From positions 372,001 through 436,000 of the forward strand of contig NZ_CANLSZ010000002.1 of assembly GCF_947493765.1 (NCBI RefSeq): a DNA stretch of 64,000 nucleotides. Reading direction: 5' to 3'. This stretch comes from an uncultured Arthrobacter sp. Lineage in GTDB: Bacteria > Actinomycetota > Actinomycetes > Actinomycetales > Micrococcaceae. A program made the translations under genes and the position numbers. This document shows positions 17,176 through 25,110 of this stretch, one piece after another. Below the pieces are notes generated by a model. It did not search any database. It was given only the letters and a program-made list of their open reading frames with translations, and had not been told where the DNA came from. How positions within the stretch are numbered: the first letter of the stretch is position 1; each line of letters starts with the position of its first letter.

Positions 17176-17275
17176 CGGCCGCCACGACACCCTGTGATCG
17201 GTCGGGTGAGTTGGGTGGCCGGTCGCGTGAGCCGGTCGCATGATTCGGGGGATGGTTCGGACACGGACGCTGCAG

Positions 17276-17323
17276 ATCGGGGACTTCGGCTGACGAGCGG
17301 CCTTCCGCAGCGGCGTGTCGCCG
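17276..17323. repeat. Upstream copy of a repeat module flanking the AAA ATPase gene
   Basis: ATCGGGGACTTCG (17276-17288) is followed after exactly 36 bases (start to start) by GGCGTGTCGC (17312-17321), which forms the hairpin AGCGGCG-TGT-CGCCGCT. The same two words at the same spacing occur after the gene at 19061-19106. Confidence 0.5.
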
Positions 17324-17428
17324 CTCGACACGGTACGGACGGCGGTGATGTCCCCGGATCCGGGACGGACGCCCCCGGGGACGACGCCGGAACCGCCCGG
17401 AGGGCAGTCGTCCTGCTACCCTCCCCTC

Positions 17429-19015
17429 ATGGACGATGACGTCGCTGGTTTCATGAGGGATTTCGGGACGATGGTTCGCCTGGCCCAGGACGCGCTACCG
17501 ACGTCGCCACAGGGCAGGGAAGTCACCGACACGATCAGCGCGCACCTCGGGACGCCGGCGGGCGGTGTCGCCGTCGTCGTCGAGGAGATCGCCGCGCACC
17601 GCTTCGTCGATGCCGACATCGTGCTGACGGACGTCGTGGGGTCCGATGCCCGACTGGTCGGGATCGGCGGCGGAGATCAGCGCCACCACTCGTCCCTGAG
17701 CGACATGCTCCAGCAGTCGGCGCTGTACCCGAACTTCCCCCTGGCGCAGCCGGACTACGTGAACCTGCCGATCGGTCCTGCCGAGCAGCGACAGACCGTT
17801 GCCCTCGGACTCCGGCTCTTCCGCTTCGATGGCGTTCCCGTGGCCCTCCTGCAGCGCAGCGCCGAGCCACGCTACGGACGCGCGTCGGCCTCGCTCGAGG
17901 TCCTGTGCGAGGACCCGGCGGTGACGAAGGCCTTCCTCGCCGAGTTCCGGCAGCGCATGCGCAGTGAGAGCGTCCTCAAGGGGCAGGTGCTCTCGTTCAC
18001 CACCGACAACTTCGGTTCCGGTGATGCGGGCGTCACCTTCCACGAGCGGCCCACCCTTTCGGCCGACGACGTCACTCTCCCCGACGGTCTGCTGGGCCGG
18101 GTGAGGGAGCATGCGCTCGGCATCGGCGCCCATCGTGAGGCACTCCTGAAGGCCGGACAGCACCTCAAACGCGGCATCCTCCTCTACGGTCCGCCGGGAA
18201 CGGGCAAGACCCACACCGTCCGCTTCCTGCTCAGCGCGAGTAAGGGCACGACGGCGATCCTCCTCTCCGGCAGCACGCTCGCCCATGTGGGGGAGGCGGC
18301 CAGGACGGCGCGTGCGCTGCAGCCCTCCATCGTGGTCCTCGAGGACTGTGACCTGATCGCCGAGGACCGCAGCTTCGGGCACGGCCCGCAGCCCCTCCTG
18401 TTCGAGGTGCTCGACGCCATGGACGGCCTCGACGCCGACGCCGACGTCACCTTCGTCCTGACCACCAACCGCGTGGACATGCTCGAGCGTGCGCTCGCCC
18501 AGCGTCCGGGCCGCGTGGATCTGGCGGTCGAGGTGCCGCTGCCCGCCGAGCACGAGCGGGCTGCGCTGTTGCGCCTCTACGCCGGTGGGCTGCCCTTTGG
18601 TGCCGAGGCGATCGGGACCGCCGCAGGCCGCACCGACGGCACGACGGCGTCCTTCGCGCGCGAGCTGGTGCGTCGCGCAGTGCTCGCAGCCGCGCTCGAG
18701 GGCGTACCGACGGCCGATGCCCACCTGATCGCAGCCGTGGGCGAGCTCATGGCGGACAGCGCGTCACTGACCAGGAGCCTGCTCGGCAGCAATGGCCCGG
18801 TACCCGAGGAGGCCGGAGGGCCCTTCGGACCGGACCCGGGAGTCGGCTACGGCGGCGGGCACGGGTCCGCCTACAGCTCCTCCCTCACCCTGTCGTTCGA
18901 CGGCCCTGCACAACCGGGCTTCGCCGCCGACGGATACTCGGAGGACGGTTTCACCGGCGACGGCGTCGAGGGCGTCGCAGCCCCGTCGGCGGAGGAGGAC
19001 GACGTCGGGCGCTGA
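17429..19015 (+). CDS. AAA family ATPase
   Basis: A 528-residue protein. The N-terminal 230 residues are unrecognised. The AAA core follows, with Walker A GPPGTGKT near residue 255, Walker B-like SIVVLEDCDLI (Glu-Asp rather than Asp-Glu), the sensor-1 segment FVLTTNRVDMLE and the Arg-containing ALAQRPGRVDLAVEVPLP. The C-terminal 60 residues are Gly/Ser/Asp-rich and probably disordered. Its role as a chaperone or remodeller is inferred from the fold; the substrate is unknown. The ATG at 17429 is chosen because upstream sequence is low-complexity. The gene stands alone and is flanked by a duplicated repeat module. Confidence 0.82.
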   Translation: MDDDVAGFMRDFGTMVRLAQDALPTSPQGREVTDTISAHLGTPAGGVAVVVEEIAAHRFVDADIVLTDVVGSDARLVGIGGGDQRHHSSLSDMLQQSALYPNFPLAQPDYVNLPIGPAEQRQTVALGLRLFRFDGVPVALLQRSAEPRYGRASASLEVLCEDPAVTKAFLAEFRQRMRSESVLKGQVLSFTTDNFGSGDAGVTFHERPTLSADDVTLPDGLLGRVREHALGIGAHREALLKAGQHLKRGILLYGPPGTGKTHTVRFLLSASKGTTAILLSGSTLAHVGEAARTARALQPSIVVLEDCDLIAEDRSFGHGPQPLLFEVLDAMDGLDADADVTFVLTTNRVDMLERALAQRPGRVDLAVEVPLPAEHERAALLRLYAGGLPFGAEAIGTAAGRTDGTTASFARELVRRAVLAAALEGVPTADAHLIAAVGELMADSASLTRSLLGSNGPVPEEAGGPFGPDPGVGYGGGHGSAYSSSLTLSFDGPAQPGFAADGYSEDGFTGDGVEGVAAPSAEEDDVGR

Positions 19016-19060
19016 ACTGCATGGTCCTGATGATCAGTCACGCTGTCACGTACGTACCCA

Positions 19061-19150
19061 ATCGGGGACTTCGAGGGCAGATACCCCTTTGACGACGGCG
19101 TGTCGCGCCGTGCCACGCCGTGCCACGCCGTTCTGAGCGCCGAAGTCCCC
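19061..19150. repeat. Downstream repeat module and long inverted repeat after the AAA gene
   Basis: ATCGGGGACTTCG (19061-19073) and GGCGTGTCGC (19097-19106) repeat the arrangement at 17276-17321 with identical spacing. GGGGACTTCG (19064-19073) is also perfectly complementary to CGAAGTCCCC (19141-19150). Between them is a short tandem repeat of CGCCGTGCCA (about 19106-19128). The whole could fold into a long hairpin and act as a terminator or REP-like element. Confidence 0.5.
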
Positions 19151-19187
19151 GGACCCAGCACAGGTAGACCCGCCGTACCCCGGCCGG

Positions 19188-19733
19188 TCAGCCGCTGCCG
19201 GCCCTGCGCGCCCGGTACGCCTTCACATGGGTGCGATTCGCGCAGTTCCCCGTGTCGCAGAAGCGTTTGGACCGGTTCCGGCTGAGGTCGAGCACCACGC
19301 CGTCGCAGTCGGGTGCGGCGCAGGCACCGAGGCGGTCGAGTTCATGCCCTCGGACCACGTCCGCGAGGGCCATCGCCGCCTCCGTGGCCATGCGGTCGGC
19401 CAGTGGCGCCTCCGGGGTGGTGGCGTGGAGATGCCAGTCCCACTCGTCATGGCGCACCAGCTGCGGGAGCGCACTGGTGCGCCGCAGGATCGCATTCACC
19501 TGCTCGACGACGTCGTCCTCCCCCGCGAACCACAGCACCTCCAGTTCCTTCCGGAGGGCACGCACGGCCTGCAGCTCGGACTCCGCCCGAGTCCGCGAGC
19601 CGGTGAACCGCTGCTCCTCGAGGAACGCGTCCAGCCCCTCCATGGTGTCGAGCACGTCCACGTCGTCGCGTGCGGTGTTGATCAGCGCTGCGGCCGTGGC
19701 GAGGGCAACCTGGGTGTCATAGGTGAACGACAT
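19188..19733 (-). CDS. CGNR zinc-finger (ABATE domain) regulator
   Basis: A 181-residue protein with an N-terminal ABATE domain and a C-terminal CGNR-type zinc finger: CAAPDC ... SRNRSKRFCDTGNCANR. The usual CGNR reads CANR here. These are probable transcription factors, often beside transporters. The ATG at 19733 has AGGAG five bases upstream; the ATG at 19748 lacks one. It is divergent from the EamA exporter gene with about 105 bases between them, so it may regulate that exporter. Confidence 0.88.
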   Translation of the reverse strand: MSFTYDTQVALATAAALINTARDDVDVLDTMEGLDAFLEEQRFTGSRTRAESELQAVRALRKELEVLWFAGEDDVVEQVNAILRRTSALPQLVRHDEWDWHLHATTPEAPLADRMATEAAMALADVVRGHELDRLGACAAPDCDGVVLDLSRNRSKRFCDTGNCANRTHVKAYRARRAGSG

Positions 19734-19838
19734 CTTGACTCCTGACATTGCCAACCCCTAGTGTCACGACCATAACGAGCTTCACTGCTGACAGCAAAGC
19801 CGTGCGGCCGATCTCGACACCACCCGAAGGGAAGCGAC

Positions 19839-20816
19839 GTGACGCAGCATCCTGCCGCCGGCCTCTGGATAGCACTCGTCTCGGCGGCGACCTTCGGCGT
19901 CTCCGGGCCGTTCGCCAAATCACTGATCGAGATCGGCTGGAGCCCCGGCGCCGCCGTCGGCGTGCGGATCGGGGGTGCCGCCGCCGTCCTCCTCGTCCCG
20001 GCCCTCCTCGCGCTGCGGGGCCGCTGGTCGATCCTGCGCCGGCACTCGCTGACCATCACCATCTACGGCATGACGGCGATCGCCCTGTGCCAGCTGTTCT
20101 ACTTCAATGCCGTGGCGCGCATGTCGATCGGCGTCTCCCTGCTGCTGGAGTATCTCGCCCCCGTGCTGATCGTCGGTTTCCTCTGGGTGCGGTCACGGAA
20201 ACCGCCGACGATCCCCACGATCCTCGGGTCCGTGACGGCGATCCTCGGACTGCTCCTGGTCCTCGATCTGACCGGTGACACCCGGCTGGATCCCGTGGGG
20301 GTCCTCTTCGGGCTGGCCGCGGCGGTCTGCCTCATGGTGTTCTTCCTGATGTCCGCGCGGATCGACGACACCCTTCCTCCACTCGTCATGGCCGGCGGGG
20401 GAATGGTGGTGGCCGCGCTGACCATCGGGCTCCTGGGGCTCACGAACCTCATGCCCATCCGCGTGGTCCTCGCCGACGTGACCCTGGCCGGGGCCACGTA
20501 CAGCTGGCTCGCCCCGGTGGCGGTCCTGGTGCTCGTCGCCACGGTGGCGGCCTACGTGACGGGCATCCTGGCGGCGCAGCGGCTCGGCTCGAAGGTGGCG
20601 AGCTTCGTGGCGCTGACCGAGGTGATGTTCGCGGTCCTCGCCGCATGGCTCGTCCTCGGCGAGCTGCCGGGCCTGATGCAACTGTTCGGCGGAGTGCTGA
20701 TCGTTGCCGGTGTGGTGTGGGTGCGGATGGACGAGCTCCGCACCACCGCCGGCGACACCGTGGCGCCGGAGGCCTTCGACCAGCCCAATCCGGTGGAGCC
20801 GGTCCCACGTCCCTGA
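19839..20816 (+). CDS. EamA/DMT family transporter
   Basis: A 325-residue protein with ten hydrophobic helices in two EamA repeats (GLWIALVSAATFGVSGPFAK ... LLLEYLAPVLIVGFLWV; TYSWLAPVAVLVLVATVAAYVTGILAAQRLGSKVASFVALTEVMFAVLAAWLVLGE). DMT proteins export amino acids, nucleobases or drugs; the substrate here is unknown. GTG at 19839 is preceded by GAAGGGAAG. Divergent from the CGNR regulator. Confidence 0.9.
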   Translation: MTQHPAAGLWIALVSAATFGVSGPFAKSLIEIGWSPGAAVGVRIGGAAAVLLVPALLALRGRWSILRRHSLTITIYGMTAIALCQLFYFNAVARMSIGVSLLLEYLAPVLIVGFLWVRSRKPPTIPTILGSVTAILGLLLVLDLTGDTRLDPVGVLFGLAAAVCLMVFFLMSARIDDTLPPLVMAGGGMVVAALTIGLLGLTNLMPIRVVLADVTLAGATYSWLAPVAVLVLVATVAAYVTGILAAQRLGSKVASFVALTEVMFAVLAAWLVLGELPGLMQLFGGVLIVAGVVWVRMDELRTTAGDTVAPEAFDQPNPVEPVPRP

Positions 20817-20821
20817 TCCGC

Positions 20822-20869
20822 GTCGGGCGCTGCCCACGCCCGGGTCTGCGTCCATGTCGGGCGCTGCCC
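20822..20869. repeat. 14-bp direct repeat between convergent genes
   Basis: GTCGGGCGCTGCCC occurs at 20822-20835 and 20856-20869 (34-base period) between the EamA gene and the convergent TasA-like gene. Function unknown; possibly part of the 3' ends of both transcripts. Confidence 0.4.
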
Positions 20870-20872
20870 GCG

Positions 20873-21505
20873 TCAGCGGCTGGTGGCGGCGCGCTGTGTA
20901 GCGGTGAAGGCGAAGTTCACCGTGCTCGTGAGGCCCTGGAACGTGTTGTCGGCGGCGACCGGGAGCGTCGCCGTGAAGCGCAGGTGGTCGGTCCTGCCCG
21001 GGGTGATGGATGCGAGGCCGGAGAAGGCCGCGTTGGAGCCGATGATCGCGCGGCTCGGCAGGACACTCGCGATGGTCCCGGCGCAGGTGTAGGTGTAGGC
21101 GGGGGCGATGCCTCCCTCGGTCCAGGGCACACTGCAGGAGTCGACGGCGAGCTGGAGGCCGTTGACGGCGTCGGTGGTGAGCTTCGACGGCGAACCGACC
21201 GGGATGGTGCTCAGGGTCACGCCGCCGAAGGCCTGGTTGCCGGTGTTCGAGATGGTCGCCACGCGCTGCAGCGTGTCCCCCGGTACGAGGGAACTGCCGG
21301 AGAGATTGAAGCGATTCGCTGCTGTTCCCGGCGTGCCGAGCTGGATGGCGACCCTGCCGGCGCTGACCGTCTCGCTGGCGGAGGTGGTGGAGGTGAAGGA
21401 GCCGTAGGTGCCGAGGCCAGCAACGGATGCGGCGACGCCGAGCAGCGCGACGGAGGCGAGGACCTTGCCGGTGGTGGATCGCAGGATGCGGGACGGGCGT
21501 GCCAC
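20873..21505 (-). CDS. TasA/SipW-dependent-type secreted protein
   Basis: A 210-residue protein with a signal sequence (RSTTGKVLASVALLGVAASVAGLGTYG) directly followed by SFTSTTSASETVSAGRVAIQLG. That junction is typical of SipW-type signal peptides and TasA/camelysin-like fibre or matrix proteins. The mature part is Thr/Ser-rich with a jelly-roll-like pattern and two cysteines (VDSCSVPW, YTCAG) that may form a disulfide. No SipW-like signal peptidase is seen in the window. The GTG at 21505 has GGAG six bases upstream and gives an intact signal peptide. Confidence 0.72.
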   Translation of the reverse strand: MARPSRILRSTTGKVLASVALLGVAASVAGLGTYGSFTSTTSASETVSAGRVAIQLGTPGTAANRFNLSGSSLVPGDTLQRVATISNTGNQAFGGVTLSTIPVGSPSKLTTDAVNGLQLAVDSCSVPWTEGGIAPAYTYTCAGTIASVLPSRAIIGSNAAFSGLASITPGRTDHLRFTATLPVAADNTFQGLTSTVNFAFTATQRAATSR

Positions 21506-21670
21506 GGTGTACTCCAGGGGCGATGCCGGATGCCGGCAGGGAACATCTCGGCCACGGGTGGTGGTCCTGCCGGGTACCACTGTGCCCGGCCCACCCGGGG
21601 CCGGAGCCGGTCCTGCGCCGAAGGAAGTCCGAAGAAAGAGCGAAGACCGGTCGTGGGGCCTCCGGACGCG

Positions 21671-21704
21671 GTGAGCCCCCTGCCGGAGGAGGCAGGGGGC
21701 TCAC
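21671..21704 (-). terminator. Strong intrinsic terminator for the Asp23/AmaP-like operon
   Basis: GTGAGCCCCCTGCC (21671-21684) pairs perfectly with GGCAGGGGGCTCAC (21691-21704) around a 6-base loop, directly after the leftward AmaP-like gene. The 14-bp stem is one of the strongest in the window. Confidence 0.85.
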
Positions 21705-21717
21705 GGATGAGCGCGAT

Positions 21718-22338
21718 TCAGACGACCGCGGCCTTGTCCCTGGCCGGCCGGTTGGAGACGTTGATGAGCACGGCGTTCCTGCTCAGCGGTACTCCGACGG
21801 CGGTCTCGAAGTCGGGGACGACGCTCGAGTGGATCTGTTCGATGACGGCACGCACATCGGCCCGGGGGTCGATGCCGACATCGAGGGTGAGATCGGGCTG
21901 CGAGGCGCTGCCCCGCAGCAGCGCGGACGCTGCCTGGACGCCGTCCAGCTGCTCGACGTCCGCCTCGACGGCGTCGGAGAGGACATCCGGCTCGCAGGAC
22001 GTCATCCCGTCCGCATTGTCCCCGGAATTGAGGCGGAACGTCCCCGCCTGGTGCAGCTTCGGAAGCTGCGCCAGCAGCCACGCGAGGGCCAGCAGACCGA
22101 CGACGACGGCGACGACACTCAGGATCACGGCGGCCACGGGTGGCGCGAAGATGCTCTGGGCATTCTCCGGAAGCGCCGTCTCGCCCGGTCCGGCGGGCTC
22201 GAAGCCCGTCCCGGTCGCCGAGGCGATCCCGGCAGCGGCTCCGGAGGCCAGCAGGATCCCCACCACACCGAGGAGCAGGGCCAGGATGCCGATGATCGTC
22301 AGCCATCCCCGGTTGAGCTTGCCTGCGGTTTCTCTCAT
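21718..22338 (-). CDS. AmaP-like alkaline-shock membrane anchor protein
   Basis: A 206-residue protein with two membrane helices (GWLTIIGILALLLGVVGILLASG and PPVAAVILSVVAVVVGLLALAWLLA) followed by a soluble domain with an Asp23-like alternating pattern (PDLTLDVGIDPRADVRAVIEQIHSSVVPDFETAVG). This is the layout of AmaP, which tethers Asp23 to the membrane in Firmicutes; equivalence here is inferred from layout and neighbours. Last gene of the leftward unit DUF2273-Asp23-DUF6286-AmaP-like. Confidence 0.75.
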   Translation of the reverse strand: MRETAGKLNRGWLTIIGILALLLGVVGILLASGAAAGIASATGTGFEPAGPGETALPENAQSIFAPPVAAVILSVVAVVVGLLALAWLLAQLPKLHQAGTFRLNSGDNADGMTSCEPDVLSDAVEADVEQLDGVQAASALLRGSASQPDLTLDVGIDPRADVRAVIEQIHSSVVPDFETAVGVPLSRNAVLINVSNRPARDKAAVV

Positions 22339-22393
22339 CGGTGGTTCCTTCCGTTGTCCGGGGCCGACGACGGCCCGACCGGTAGCGCGCGCC

Positions 22394-22960
22394 TCATCCG
22401 GTACTCCTGACCCGTACGACGACGCGGGGTGCGGGGTCGACGCCGATCTCGTCGAACTTCCGCTCGAGCGATTCGGTCAAGGTCCTGGAGAGCTCGTTGG
22501 TGGTGCGCAGCGGGGTCCGTACGGTCGCCGTGACCTTGCGTGCGGTGGAGCTGACCGACGTCGACTCCACGCCGTCCGCGTGATCCAGGTGCCAGGACGC
22601 GAGTCTCGAGAGGCCGCGACGGCTGATCACCGTCTCGACCGACCGGGCGTCGGCGCCGGAGGGACCCGCGAGCTGGATGGCGGTGTGCTTGCCGGGCAGG
22701 ATGGCTGCCAGGAGCAGGATCAGCCCGATGAGGGCGAGGACCACCGAGGCACCCCAGACAGCCGGACTGTTCCACGTGAGCCCTGCCAGTGAATCCCCGA
22801 TCGAGGACATGAAGCCGGGCCAGGATCCCGTCACCAAGCGGCTGATGCCCAGCCAGGCGAGGGCGACCGCGAGCGCAAGGAGGACCAGCGCGGTGATCGT
22901 GGCGGGAACCGAGCGGCTGGACCGGCGGCGCAAGCGTTGCGAGCGGGAATTCTTGCTCAT
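22394..22960 (-). CDS. DUF6286-type membrane protein
   Basis: A 188-residue protein. A very basic start (SKNSRSQRLRRRSSRSVP) is followed by two membrane helices (ITALVLLALAVALAWLGISRL and AVWGASVVLALIGLILLLAAIL). A soluble C-terminal domain (VETVISRRGLSRLASWHLDHADGVESTSVSS ... VVVRVRST) resembles the AmaP soluble domain. Function unknown; a partner of Asp23 proteins by context. Its start overlaps the Asp23 stop as ATGA, with GGAGGGAG upstream. Confidence 0.75.
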   Translation of the reverse strand: MSKNSRSQRLRRRSSRSVPATITALVLLALAVALAWLGISRLVTGSWPGFMSSIGDSLAGLTWNSPAVWGASVVLALIGLILLLAAILPGKHTAIQLAGPSGADARSVETVISRRGLSRLASWHLDHADGVESTSVSSTARKVTATVRTPLRTTNELSRTLTESLERKFDEIGVDPAPRVVVRVRSTG

Positions 22961-23343
22961 TCGAGCTCCCTCCGATCGGTGGAGGCCGACCGACCGACCA
23001 GCGAGGTGATGTCGATGTCGACGTGCCTGACGTCGACGCCGGTACGGGAGCTCACGCCGGAGCGGATGCGCTCGCGAAGATCGTCCGTCGTCGTCCGCAG
23101 CGGTGTCGGGTACCGCACGCCGGCGCTGACCTCGATCGAGGCCATCTGCCCGTGCAGACGGACCTTGACCTTCGGGCGGGAATCCTCGTCGTGATGCCCC
23201 CCGATACCGAGGAAGCCTCCCGTGGCGCCGAGGATGTGCGGGGTCTCCATGGCGATCTGCCCCGCGATCTTCTCGATGGCCTTCTCGGAGATGGTCAGCG
23301 TGCCGCGGTCACCGGTGTCGACTGCATCCGGTGAGGCCGTCAT
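22957..23343 (-). CDS. Asp23/Gls24 family envelope stress protein (1)
   Basis: A 128-residue Asp23/Gls24 protein (GTLTISEKAIEKIAGQIAMETPHILG ... KVRLHGQMASIEVSAGVRYPTPLRTTTDDLRERI). Asp23 in Staphylococcus is an abundant membrane-associated protein linked to cell-wall stress. The ATG at 23343 overlaps the DUF2273 stop by four bases, so translation is coupled. The longer open frame to 23478 lies within the DUF2273 gene and is not used. Confidence 0.86.
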   Translation of the reverse strand: MTASPDAVDTGDRGTLTISEKAIEKIAGQIAMETPHILGATGGFLGIGGHHDEDSRPKVKVRLHGQMASIEVSAGVRYPTPLRTTTDDLRERIRSGVSSRTGVDVRHVDIDITSLVGRSASTDRRELE

Positions 23344-23522
23344 CGGCGGGTACTTGAACGTCCGGTCAGGGCGCCCAGATCGAGTTTGCCGTCGATGACG
23401 CGGGCGATCAGGAGTCCGAGAGCGCCGAAGACGGCCACGATGAGGAATTCCTCGAAGCCCCCGAAAGCGGCCGCCCATCCCAGGACGAGACCGGCCAGGA
23501 GGCCCATAGCTGTTGTACTCAT
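23340..23522 (-). CDS. DUF2273 small membrane protein
   Basis: A 60-residue protein with two hydrophobic helices (TTAMGLLAGLVLGWAAAFGG and FLIVAVFGALGLLIARVIDG) and a basic tail. DUF2273 proteins accompany Asp23 and AmaP in many Gram-positive bacteria and are thought to help place Asp23 at the membrane. First gene of the four-gene leftward unit; overlaps the next gene by four bases. Confidence 0.8.
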   Translation of the reverse strand: MSTTAMGLLAGLVLGWAAAFGGFEEFLIVAVFGALGLLIARVIDGKLDLGALTGRSSTRR

Positions 23523-23619
23523 AGTCAGTATCTTTCAGTGAGAGAACGATGGCGGATGCGCCGCGGGTGCACCCGGTGATGCAGGCAGCCGATCCGGGCG
23601 GAACCGGGTGGGCGGGACC

Positions 23620-23657
23620 GTCGTCGTCCTCCCTCCGGAGCGGGGGAGGACGACGAC
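23620..23657 (-). terminator. Terminator hairpin after the second Asp23 gene
   Basis: GTCGTCGTCCTCCC (23620-23633) pairs with GGGAGGACGACGAC (23644-23657), eight bases beyond the stop of the leftward Asp23 gene. It separates this gene from the DUF2273 unit. Confidence 0.75.
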
Positions 23658-23664
23658 GCGGGTG

Positions 23665-24186
23665 TTACTGGAGTTCCTGGCGATCCGACTTGTCGTCGTC
23701 CTTCTGGTCGTCCTCGGGGAGGTGCACATCGGTGACGTTGATGTTCACTTCGAGGACCTCGAGGCCGGTGGACTCCTCGACGGTCTCGATGACGTTGCGG
23801 CGGATCATCTTGCTGACGTCGACGATGGAGGCGCCGTGCTCCACGACGATGCTCAGGTCGATGGCGGCCTGGCGCTCGCCCTTCTCGACGCTGACGCCGC
23901 CGCTGACGTTGGTCTGTGAGCCCGGGATGCGCTCGGAGAGGCTGCTGAAGGCCCGACGGCTCGCGCTGCCCATGGCGTAGACGCCGGGGATCTCACGGGT
24001 GGCGATGCCTGCGAGCTTCTGCACGACGGTCTCGTTGATCGTGGTGTTGCCCTGCTCGGTCTGCAGCGGGCCGACGTTGCGGCTCTTCTCCACGTCCTTG
24101 GACTGCTGCTCCGACTGACGCTTCTGCTCCTCGCCGGTCGCCGGGACTGCTGCCGAGTGGGAGGCGGGGTTCTGGTTGTTTGCCAT
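23665..24186 (-). CDS. Asp23/Gls24 family envelope stress protein (2)
   Basis: A 173-residue Asp23/Gls24 protein. A polar, Gln/Glu-rich N-terminus (about residues 1-45) precedes the domain (TTINETVVQKLAGIATREIPGVYAMGS ... VSGGVSVEKGERQAAIDLSIVVEHGASIVDVSKMIRRNVIETVEE). The tail is acidic (PEDDQKDDDKSDRQ). It is the largest canonical Asp23 here and has its own promoter region and terminator. It is divergent from the ECF sigma gene, sharing a 234-base control region. Confidence 0.88.
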   Translation of the reverse strand: MANNQNPASHSAAVPATGEEQKRQSEQQSKDVEKSRNVGPLQTEQGNTTINETVVQKLAGIATREIPGVYAMGSASRRAFSSLSERIPGSQTNVSGGVSVEKGERQAAIDLSIVVEHGASIVDVSKMIRRNVIETVEESTGLEVLEVNINVTDVHLPEDDQKDDDKSDRQELQ

Positions 24187-24420
24187 GGGGTACTGACTCC
24201 TTCGAACGATGGTGGTGCGTACACAGGTAAAGACGCCGTGCCGCGGGATTCCTCACGCCTGAAGTCGAAACTTCTTCGTGTCGGATCCGCGTCACCTATC
24301 CGGTGTCACATATGGATAGGAAGCATGCTGAGCATATGCTGGTCCGGAACGAACCGCCAACGACCGTCGTCCGCGTGACGACGAGGCGGCGATGACGCAG
24401 GATCGCGGAAAGGGGTCCCC
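24187..24420. promoter_or_regulatory. Divergent control region between Asp23 (2) and ECF sigma genes
   Basis: The gap holds a perfect inverted repeat CCTATCC (24295-24301) with GGATAGG (24314-24320). Next to it lie AAGCATGCT (24321-24329) and the palindrome AGCATATGCT (24331-24340). AAGCATGCT is the core of the 7905-7924 palindrome, and it lies 92 bases before the sigma-factor ATG. I infer that the two stress loci share a regulator. Confidence 0.5.
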
Positions 24421-25110
24421 ATGATCCGGACGGGATCGCCCTCCCGGGCATCACCCGCCTCCCTGACCTCTGTTCCGCTGGCAGATCTGGACGAGTCGAC
24501 GGTCGTGGCGAGGGCCCAGGACGGCGATCCGAAGGCCTTCGAACGGCTGATCACCGTCCATCAGGGTGGCGTGTACCGGCTCTGCTTCCGGATGCTGGAC
24601 GACCGGGGGCATGCCGAGGACATCGTGCAGGAGACCTTCATCGCAGCCTGGCGGGGACTGCCGCATCTCGCGACGACCCAGGCCTTCGTACCCTGGCTCT
24701 ACCGCACCGCCACCAACAAGTGCCTGGACCAGCTGCGGCAGCGCAAGCGCCGTCCGGTCGATCCCACCGCCGAGCTCGACGGGCCCTCGACGGGGGCCTG
24801 GGACGCCCCCTCGTCCGCGGAGGACCCGAGGACGTCGCCACTCCTGTCCTCCCGCGGAGCGGTATCACTCTCCAACGGTGTGTCCCCCGACCCGGCCGAG
24901 CAGGTCGAGACGCGGGAGCAGATGCGCGCCCTGGCCAGATTGCTGCAGACCGTCCCGCCGGGCCCCAGGGCGTGCTGGCTGCTGCGTGAGGTGCACGGAT
25001 TCTCCTATCATGAGATCGCAGCCATCGTGCAGCTTCCCGAAAGCACCGTTCGAGGCCGGATCGCGCGGGCGAAGCGGGTCCTCGCAGAAGGGATGTCACC
25101 GTGGCGCTGA
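24421..25110 (+). CDS. ECF-type RNA polymerase sigma factor
   Basis: A 229-residue sigma-70 family protein. Region 2 lies at about residues 30-95 (GDPKAFERLITVHQGGVYRLCFRMLDDRGHAEDIVQETFIAAWRGL), and region 4 at about 165-222 (LQTVPPGPRACWLLREVHGFSYHEIAAIVQLPESTVRGRIARAKRVL). The linker between them is unusually long (about 65 residues, Pro/Ser-rich). Group 4 sigma factors redirect polymerase to stress promoters. Its 3' end overlaps the next gene, which carries an anti-sigma-like zinc motif, and it diverges from Asp23 (2), a likely target. Confidence 0.92.
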   Translation: MIRTGSPSRASPASLTSVPLADLDESTVVARAQDGDPKAFERLITVHQGGVYRLCFRMLDDRGHAEDIVQETFIAAWRGLPHLATTQAFVPWLYRTATNKCLDQLRQRKRRPVDPTAELDGPSTGAWDAPSSAEDPRTSPLLSSRGAVSLSNGVSPDPAEQVETREQMRALARLLQTVPPGPRACWLLREVHGFSYHEIAAIVQLPESTVRGRIARAKRVLAEGMSPWR

